64,000 bases of DNA, from contig JARVKI010000014.1 in the NCBI GenBank assembly GCA_036674765.1, forward strand, positions 62,001-126,000, given 5' to 3'. Positions 56,169-64,000 of the stretch are shown in pieces. Position 1 is the stretch's first letter. Each line of letters begins with the position of its first letter. The DNA comes from Seiridium cupressi (lineage: Eukaryota > Ascomycota > Sordariomycetes > Amphisphaeriales > Sporocadaceae). Below the pieces are notes generated by a model. The model saw only the letters and a program-made list of their open reading frames with translations. It did no database searches and was not told the DNA's origin. The translations under genes were made by a program, and so were the position numbers.

Positions 56169-58516
56169 TGAATCCGTGATCAAAAGCGCAGAGAGCTAGG
56201 AATATGTATGGCGATAGATACAATCACTTTTCGGAGCGGCCTCCGACCTTAGAAAGATAGAAAAGGACAGCGTCGGGTTTATAATAACTACCGGGGCTGC
56301 TTGCTTTTAAACACGAGCTGTGACATCAAACTCGGTGTAATAGTCACGGAATCGGATACAGCATAATCCCGTGTGGGGATCGCGGAAAGCGTGCTAGCTG
56401 AACTGGGATACAATGCAATGCGCATGCAACCTCGGACACCACATTAAACGTGCCTCCTGGGTTGTACATAGAGAAATATTTGAGTAGCTTTCTCGAAAAC
56501 GGTCGTGACAACACCATTGGTAAAGGTGTTAGAGCTTGCAGTAAACAACTGCATAATGTTGGAAAATGGTTAACCTTTAACAGGCACTTGGATCTCAAAA
56601 ACGTACAAGTACAGAATTTGAAGGGGACAAGGATCCGGTGCAAGGTTGGGCTGGTCAGTTTCGACTTATTTAAAAAGGCTGGGCAACCCAAGAGGCATTT
56701 CTTGGCAACATGACAGGCGTCAGGGCTTCTCCGGTTGATAAACATGGCACACTATCCCCGCAATCCAAATACGCCTGCTCCGCACTTCCATCACTAAACA
56801 TCAGCACCTAAAATATGGCATAAACCGACTGCCGACTGCTTCTCTTTCACATGAAAGACACAATGAGAGCCTGTCTAGGTGTTTTCGACTACACCAAGTT
56901 TATTGAGCGCCATCTTTCGGCAAATTTCTTCCCCCCGGCCCTGTGTAAAAACCCCTCCAGCGATCCATGAGTGAAGCAAGATCCATTGGATCAAGTGACG
57001 TATCTTCTCCCAGTTTCTGATAAAGCGCCGAGCTGCAATATTCTTGGGCCCTACGGCAGTTAGCAGCTATGGAGGTAGCTATAGAGACTTGGCTTGCGCT
57101 CTACACTCTGCCGTAAGTTTTTCTTATCCAATCTCTATCCTTGTCAGATCGTCATCGTCGTTCTTCTTTACTGTGCACACTTGAACGCAGTGTAACAAGC
57201 ACGAGCGACTTCTCTACTCGTACACCTGGCGCATTTCGGAGTATCGTGTAGACCCCGACCGTTATACCTTGGACAAGGGCCTGACGCAAGAGATGAGGTC
57301 GCTCCTCGGGCTAAGGAGGCGCCATGAGGTCAATATGCTTTGATGCCCAATGCGCGGGGGCGCAGAAGTCCCAAAACCAGTACATGACGCCGGTGGCAGC
57401 AGGATGCCGTGAAACCATTAAAAATAAGCGAATGCGAACATAAACTCTGATGGGCACTCAATCTGGGGGAACGCATGTGCATGTGTATTGAGTGAGTGGT
57501 GGTGAAGAGGAGAGGAGAGGAGAGGAGCTTCAGCTCCCAGCCTTGTGGCCTATCTACCGGAGAACGCACAGACTACGTGTCTAGTTAATGTTATTCAATG
57601 GAGATGCTTACGAACGGTCCAAGACGACACGCGGACGACGAGGCTTTGGGCCCCGCATGTGCTAAAGATCCATCCCGATATCCAGGATGCTGCGAGAGCC
57701 GTTAGCTGATTCCCATCAGCTGTACGTAGATGTAACCGGAGTAGAACGAATCAGACGTAATGCCTCCCACCAAGCTCATTCCAGCAGGATCAGCCAGGAT
57801 AGGGGTGCAAAGAAAACGCCTGCATCGACCCGAGACGTCTCACTCGTCCTTGATGGCTGTCGGGCCGAAAGCAATGTAATGTGACGTGAGATTGTCGATC
57901 GTCCTCGCAAATAGACGGGGAAATGCAGACGTTGACCGCACCAGTCTCGGTTCGGGGGCTCGGCGGCTATCCGACTCCGATGCAAATCTCTCGCAAACGG
58001 CAAACGGCGACAGTCCGCATCAGGGGTTGGGGATAACCTGAAGCGTAGCGTACAGGAGAACTACCCCACAATTGCGCATTATGACCAGGCAGTGCGGGGG
58101 TCCCGCTCAAACACTAAGGGACGCATGTCCTTTCAACCACACAGTGTGTGCAACTTAGGAGTAGAAAGCAATGTGATATTGAGCTCAAGTTCCCTTTGCA
58201 TATATATACACCAGTGAAAAGTGGGAAATTCCAGAGACATAACAGCAATTTGAGGGCGTGTCGCTGTCATCATGGCTACATGTACTCCTTGAAAGCATCA
58301 CAACGGCAAGGACGTAGCGTGCAAGCACGGCAACGTAAATCGAACAAACATCGCGTAATGAAATATAATTGGTTAATCAGAAGATCAAGAATATTATAGC
58401 CATATTCATCGTTCAGCAGCAGCCCACTTAGTGCAGCAAAAGAGAATGTATTGGTAACAACTCCTGTGCTAATGAGAGTTGTCAAGACAGGATGGTCACC
58501 CCAACGTCCCAATGTC
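56169..58516. other. intergenic, no gene seen; short GAGGA microsatellite
   Basis: About 2.3 kb without a supportable gene. Positions 57507-57527 hold about four tandem GAGGA units on the plus strand. Confidence 0.5.
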
Positions 58517-59297
58517 CTAATTCGATAGCACTGGCGTCTTGCCAATCCATTCCGACCCATCGTTCATTTCCTTCAAAACCCATGCCGCGATGCTCTTTCT
58601 CGACAAGAACATTCCGTCGGTACCGGAGCCTGTGTACGTAGCGTTCACGGGCTTTTCGGGGCCGTTGCCGAGGAACGGAACTCGAAAGAGCGTCCACTTC
58701 AATTGTGCGGTGTCATACGATGACACTACGGCACCGAGTCCAGAGAATTCCTCGTAGGCCGATCCACCGATGACCTTTATCAACAAGACCGATAGTTTCC
58801 ACTTCAGAGCACCCGCATCCTGGGGCGCCGTGAAGGACGGAGTGGCGAGGACCATGGCCCTCTTGTAGTTGTTGGCAATTAGGAGTGGGAAGATCGTCTT
58901 CAACGAGTCGGTTACAGGCTTTGCAGGCATTAGCAGTGGGGCAGAAGGGGTACGACTGGGGGAAGCGCAACGTACAGTGCCCTTGGACCCCATAACAGGT
59001 CCCGCAAACGAGACAAAGATCGTAGGACCAGACGTGACGGCCTTCTCTAGGCTGGCTTCATCCTCCAAGGTGCCTTTGATGACAGTAACAGCGTCATTGC
59101 CACTGATTTTGGCAGGCAGCTTGTCGGGATTCCGCACATAAAGTGTCAGGCTATGCCCCTCGTCGAGGGCCTTAGTACAGAACTCCACGCCGGTGGGCCC
59201 TTGAATATTATGAGCATGAGGTGCATGAGGCGGTAAGAGGGAGCACAATGGCGGCATACTCACCAGTGGCACCAATGACTAAGATATGTGACGACAT
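58517..59297 (-). CDS. small NAD(P)-binding reductase, NmrA/SDR-like
   Basis: Minus strand, three exons (59297-59264, 59199-58976, 58918-58517), about 219 residues. The first intron splits the dinucleotide motif, which after splicing reads HILVIGATGPTGVEF (GATGPTG). LYVRNPDKLP and VIKGTLEDEASLEKAV fit the second half of the Rossmann fold, and FVSFAGPVMGSKGT the fourth strand. The second intron (GTACGT, GCTAATG branch, GCAAAG end) is 57 bp long and has no stop in frame. Reading through it adds 19 residues that look foreign. Removing it gives the expected GT-PVTDSLKTIFPLL. The rest (MVLATPSFTAPQDAG, WTLFRVPFLG, AAWVLKEMNDGSEWIGKTP) matches fungal NAD(P)-binding proteins of unknown substrate. 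Cytosolic. Confidence 0.8.
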
Positions 59298-61991
59298 GTC
59301 GATCGAGGCAATGCAATGTATTATCCAGGTTTAGAGCTACGTATTATGAAGAAAAAAAGAAAGAGGCGACGGTTCTGATAAAGAGAGTAACCGGAACGTG
59401 GGCATATTAAGTTTAATGTTAAATTTTTTTTAAAATGAAAGCTTAGTTTACGGAGGTTCGGAGTTTAACATAACCCGAAAAAGGTACATGTCGCGGTCTG
59501 AACCCAGTATAGTGTAGATTTTACTGCAATACACGGTAAAATCAATGAAAAATTTAAAGCTGCCCTCAAGCTCCTTCGAAGCTAGAAGCTGTCACAGAAT
59601 AAGCTCTGCTGATAAGTTGGTTCAATTGAGTTGCTTGTGTGGTCTTACCTGCTTAAGGCGCTAAAAGCGTTGAAAACGCTGTTCTAGCCACGTGGCTAGT
59701 GGTTACGTGATAAGGGGCAATTCACTTATCTACTCCTAGTGGGGTAGCTGCCGCAGCCCTATGAACCAGATAGTATGGGGGTTAAATAAAATGGCGTAAA
59801 AGCATGAATTCTTCAGCTCTCCGGCGGCAGCGGGAAGTCTATCTAAAGGTGGAGCTAGCTAGCTTTATATGACCTACTATATGGGCTATCGCAGGCTTAT
59901 CGCCCCGGGTGTAAGAAGGGCCTCGTAGCTCAACTGGTGGCAAAATGGATGAGTTTCCAGAGTACACGAAATCTCATCTCTTGACCTAATAGAAGGTTCG
60001 ATGACCAGAAGTCGGATCCAATCAGACGTTAATAGTTACTAGTAGTCATAAGTGTCCACTGTTGCTGCCATGTTTGCCTAGTCGGCTGCTGGGTATGGAA
60101 GCATTTGGTAAGTCTAAAGTGATGAAGGAAATCCACAAGATTTATGTGGGGGAAGTGTCCTACATATTCATCTTTAGTTTTGATTGGGCCATCTGATCAC
60201 CTGCCGCTATTATTAAGTGAGGCGGGTTGATAGCACTAAGCCGGCAAACGTACATAAATGATCGTCTGGATGCCACAGAGCTTTTTGCACTATGAGGTGG
60301 TGGTGCGTCTCTGACTGAAAATATTGGATTGTTTAGGTTGCATAGTTCCCTTATTTGTATTTATTACTGATGTATAAGAATGTAATCCACACAGAGGGAA
60401 AGCAGCAAGGTAATTTTAGATATAACGGAGAGTAAAACTTGCTCGCATTATACCCTAATTAGCTCCGACGCCCCTCGTCTACGATTCACAAATCAAGGGT
60501 AACCTGTCACCAGAGAACTTAGCTGCTATATACCACTAGATTTGAACAGAAGTCAAGCTGGCCTTCTACGTCCCGCCCATTACAGCTGCTAGTACGGCCC
60601 TGGGGAAAGGGGCTGGAATGTATCACAGAATAAGCTCGGCCACTCGGTTGATTCAATCGACTGAACTGTGTGTTCTAATTTCAACTACATCATCGGCGTC
60701 TCTCTATTCGCGTGACCAGAGCTCGTCTGCCACTTTAATCCTCATTACCGGCTACTTTTTTTTTCCAGTTTAATAAGAGGAAACCTCCTATAGACACTAG
60801 AATACGTAATGAGATGACATGCGCAATTTAATGCACAGTTGTATTGCAAATAATTATTATAATGAAGACATCTGACGGTTTAGATCTTTTCTGAGTTCAC
60901 TTTCCTTTGCAGTAAGAAACTCAACATTCAATCCGGCCGGTATGGTTTAAGGGTTGCCCTGTCTAATAACGGTTCCTCATGTGAGGCTTGTGTTGTAAGC
61001 AGCGAGACGGCGGTGGTCCTCTTTCTTTCCATCCCCGAGTCACGCACATTGGGACTAAAAGTCGGCTTAAAATTAAGCATCCAAAAAGAAGTACGATATC
61101 TCCACATTGTTTTCCGGTAAGATACCGAGGTCCGTAGGGGAATAATTGGGACTGACATGACTTGAGCCGTATCGACGGCTGGGTAAGCTCTCAGCATGCA
61201 TGCGATGGCGGGGTAGCGCCTGCGCGATGGCACTGGGGCATACCATTTGGAAACCAATAGGGTGCAGTCCACCGGAGCGCTTGTTTGCCAAGGAGACCGC
61301 AATGTAGCTGAGACAGAGCAGTTATCATCCCGGGAGATTGTGTCTTTAATGAAACTGAAGTCTTGCCTGGAGCGGTGATATGCAGGACTATAGAAGAAAT
61401 CTTCGTTCTTATGATTTCTGCGAATGCGGAATGAGCTTAGTTACAGTAGTATGGATCTATCCCTACCGTTTTCCATGACTTTATATTGGCATTAAAACCC
61501 GCAACGCGGTGGTGCCATGTTCAAAAGCTACCGTACTCAATCATGGAAGCAAGTTGTCATTGCCACGTATCGATTCATTCGTGGTGAAGGCATATGATTG
61601 ACGCTGCCATTTCTCGGGTTTTTTTGGGGCTCGGCCGTCAAGGCTCGTCTGTTAGTGTGTCGAGGGTGCTAAAGACCCCATCGGGGCCTAATATACCGGA
61701 AGCTCACCCCATCGGAGAAAAGCATGTCTACAGTACTGCAACGTTCCGCCAGTGAAATTGACTATGCGCCCAACGAGCGGGGAGAAGTGGCCATCATTAC
61801 TGCGAGAAGATCTGCAGTGACGATGAAGTTGCTGAACCACCCTCCGCACTCGCCCTACGACATGAGAGGACCTGACGAGTCGAAGCAATTGAAAAGAGGT
61901 GCCCGCCCACAGGATCAGTGCGCGATTGACCATCGACAACCACGAAACTTTTCTTTCTCCGTACGCGCATCTTCTACTCTCATCCGCCAAT
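59298..61991. other. long intergenic region with a diverged direct repeat
   Basis: No supportable gene over 2.7 kb, although two minus frames (60928-61302 region) are open. A diverged direct repeat begins at about 59594 and 60619. A tRNA-like A-box (TAGCTCAACTGG) lies near 59926. The right end is the promoter of the GH31 gene. Confidence 0.45.
59594..60680. repeat. diverged direct repeat pair
   Basis: TCACAGAATAAGCTC occurs at about 59594 and about 60621 in the same orientation. A similar GTTGGTTCAAT / GTTGATTCAAT block follows in each copy after a short variable stretch. The interval is about 1 kb. This could be the two ends, or two copies, of an old element. Confidence 0.5.
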
Positions 61992-64000
61992 ATGTTATTC
62001 GAGGAGCATGGTCGTCTTTGTTACAGATACGATGCGGAGCAACTTTGGATCGAACCCTGGGGCGATAATGCCTTTAGAGTGCGAGCAACGAAAGCGCACA
62101 CCATGCCTAGCGAAGACTGGGCTTTGATTCAACAGCCCGCAAACAAACCTGAGATCAATGTCACCAAGGACGCTGGAAGCATCACTAATGGCAAGATTCA
62201 TGCCGTGGTTACGGGAGGCGGGAAATTGACAATACATAATTCAAAAGGCGACCTTCTACTTGAAGAGTACGCGCGCAACCGACGGGATGTGCTAGATCCC
62301 AAGTGTAGCGCACTTCAGGTTGAAGCGCGGGAGTTCAAACCCATTCCCGGCGGAGATTATCACGTAACCCTTCGACTGGAGAGTGTCGATGTCAATGAGA
62401 AGATCTTCGGGATGGGACAATATCAGCAGCCTCAATTGGATCTGAAGGGTCACGACCTGGAACTTGCCCATCGCAACTCGCAAGCTAGCATACCATTCGC
62501 ACTCTCGTCCCTGGGGTACGGGTTCCTGTGGAATAACCCAGCCATTGGGAGGGCGGTCTTGGGCAAGAACGTCATGAGTTTCGAGGCGTACTCTACGCGG
62601 TCTTTGGACTATTGGGTCGTTGCAGGAGACACGCCAGCTGAGATGGAGGAAGCTTATGCCAATGTCACTGGCAAGGTGCCCATGATGCCCGAATACGGCC
62701 TCGGTTTCTGGCAGTGTAAACTCCGGTACCAGACGCAGGAGGAGCTCCTAGAGGTCGCTCGTGAGTATCGACGCAGAGATCTACCCATCGACCTGATTGT
62801 GATTGATTTCTTCCACTGGCCAATGCAGGGCGAATGGAAGTTTGACCCCACCTACTGGCCTGACCCAGGTAAGGAAGCACTTAAAACGCCCAAGAATTAT
62901 AGCGGGGTATATTGCCGACTAACAGAAGCATGGCAGATGCGATGATCAAAGAGCTTGCAGACCTGAAGATTGAGCTAATGGTCTCCATTTGGCCAACAGT
63001 AGATAAACGCTCGGAAAACTACGAGGAGATGCTCGAAAAAGGGCTTCTGATCCGCGTTGACCGTGGCGCGCGGACGGCAATGGATTTCCAAGGCGACACA
63101 GTTCATTTCGACGCGACCAATCCGAAGTCCCGTGAATACGTCTGGCAGAAGTGCAAAGAGAACTACTATTCCAAAGGCATCAAGATTTTCTGGCTTGACG
63201 AGGCGGAGCCAGAATATACGGCGTACGATTTCGATAACTACAGGTACTATCTTGGCTCCAATCTGAGCATCGGGAATCTCTACCCTCGCGATTATGCGCG
63301 CGCGTTCTACGAAGGCCAGGAACAGCAGGGTCAACAGAATATTGTGAACCTGTTACGTTGCGCCTGGGCGGGCAGCCAGAAGTATGGTGCATTGGTGTGG
63401 AGCGGTGACATCGCCTCGTCTTGGTCAAGCTTGCGGAATCAAATTGCCGCTGGCCTACACATGGGTATCGCGGGTATACCGTGGTGGACGACAGACATTG
63501 GGGGCTTCCACGGTGGGGACCCTAATAACAAAGACTTCAGAGAGCTTTTCGTGAGATGGTTTCAGTGGGGGGCCTTTTGTCCGGTGATGCGACTGCACGG
63601 CGATCGTGAGCCTCAGCAGCCTCAGCACGGCACGACTGGCGGTGCCACCTGTCGCAGCGGAGCTAATAACGAGGTATGGTCATACGGGCCAGAAGTCTAT
63701 GAGATTTGCAAGAAGTACATGTTGATTCGGGAGGACATGAGAGACTACACACGGACGCTGATGAAGGAAGCACATGAGAAGGGCACGCCTGTGATACGAC
63801 CGTTGTTCTACGAGTTCCCGCAGGACAAGAAGTCCTGGGAGATTGGACAGCAGTATATGTATGGCGCCAAATATCTCTGCTGTCCTGTCTTGGAGCCAGG
63901 ATTGACTAAAGTGCCGGTTTACCTACCACCTCTGAAGGATGGCGCGAGCTGGGCATCGTTCTCTGGAGACACAACTTTCGACGGAGGGCAAAGCATCGAA
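61992..64000 (+). CDS. GH31 alpha-xylosidase / alpha-glucosidase, 3' end beyond window
   Basis: Exon 1 is 61992-62868 and exon 2 starts at 62937 (GTAAGG...GCAG intron) and is still open at 64000; 647 residues are visible. I took the ATG at 61992 because MLFEEHGRLCYRYDAEQ starts the N-terminal beta-sandwich. The barrel begins with PMMPEYGLGFWQCKLRYQ and IDLIVIDFFHW. The catalytic nucleophile is Asp380 in IFWLDEAEPEY and the general acid is Asp450 in WSGDIASSW. PWWTTDIGGFHGGDP, FQWGAFCPVMRLHGDR and PVIRPLFYEFPQD complete the GH31 signatures. WLDEAEPE and the CKLRYQ motif favour the YicI-like alpha-xylosidase branch over maltases. There is no signal peptide, so it probably acts inside the cell on xyloglucan oligosaccharides. 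Confidence 0.92.

Noticed and set aside
60928..61302. 124-codon minus open frame
   Set aside because: Basic, low-complexity composition and no domain; two overlapping frames of similar quality suggest chance.
1..64000. CRISPR array, bacterial operon signals or Shine-Dalgarno sites
   Set aside because: Spliced genes and fungal families throughout; the only regular array is the 16-bp minisatellite, which has no spacers.
1..64000. Polyketide synthase, non-ribosomal peptide synthetase or terpene cyclase backbone gene
   Set aside because: No KS, AT, adenylation, condensation or DDxxD-type cyclase motifs seen in any frame.

Overview
The window looks like nuclear DNA of a filamentous ascomycete (Pezizomycotina, most like Eurotiales). 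The evidence is short GT-AG introns of about 40-90 bp with TACTAAC- or CTGAC-like branch sites, no operons, and fungal-specific families: Zn2Cys6 and bZIP regulators, HET, GLEYA, NmrA-like oxidoreductases and microsomal P450s. I rebuilt gene models by reading across introns by eye. Species was not determined.

The left half (about 1-29 kb) is a graveyard. Broken genes include a small-protein gene (1.1-1.9 kb), a Ure2-like glutathione S-transferase with an in-frame stop (2.9-3.9 kb), a C2H2 zinc-finger protein (9.3-10.5 kb), a RAD5/SNF2-like helicase (11.9-13.6 kb), a GDSL esterase (14.0-15.4 kb), a PAN/GLEYA adhesin that meets PAN sequence on the opposite strand (20.4-22.3 kb), an aldehyde dehydrogenase tail (25.7-26.3 kb), a rhodopsin-domain membrane protein (26.6-27.9 kb) and a flavin monooxygenase (28.2-29.1 kb). 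Only two genes here look intact: an Hsp70/actin-fold protein (16.8-17.9 kb) and an MFS transporter (24.0-25.6 kb). The spaces between hold degenerate repeats, a 16-bp minisatellite and long stretches without recognisable genes.

The right half (about 29.5-64 kb) is mostly intact. It holds an APC-type amine/amino-acid permease with one doubtful splice junction, a five-exon bZIP factor, a mitochondrial-type peptidyl-tRNA hydrolase, a secreted beta-propeller protein, a secreted protein of unknown type, a short-chain dehydrogenase, a second P450, a small NAD(P)-binding reductase and a GH31 alpha-xylosidase that runs off the window. A damaged HET gene and a truncated O-methyltransferase lie among them.

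The most interesting block is 33.1-39.2 kb. It holds a P450 whose I-helix lacks the usual threonine, then a 699-aa regulator with two C2H2 fingers plus a Zn2Cys6 domain, then a divergently transcribed NmrA-like oxidoreductase. The 706-bp intergenic region between the regulator and the oxidoreductase holds five exact copies of GTGGGAT/ATCCCAC, several one-base variants and a 13-bp inverted repeat made of that motif. This looks like a self-contained metabolic regulon with its own operator. That reading is inference. No PKS, NRPS or terpene cyclase is visible in the window.
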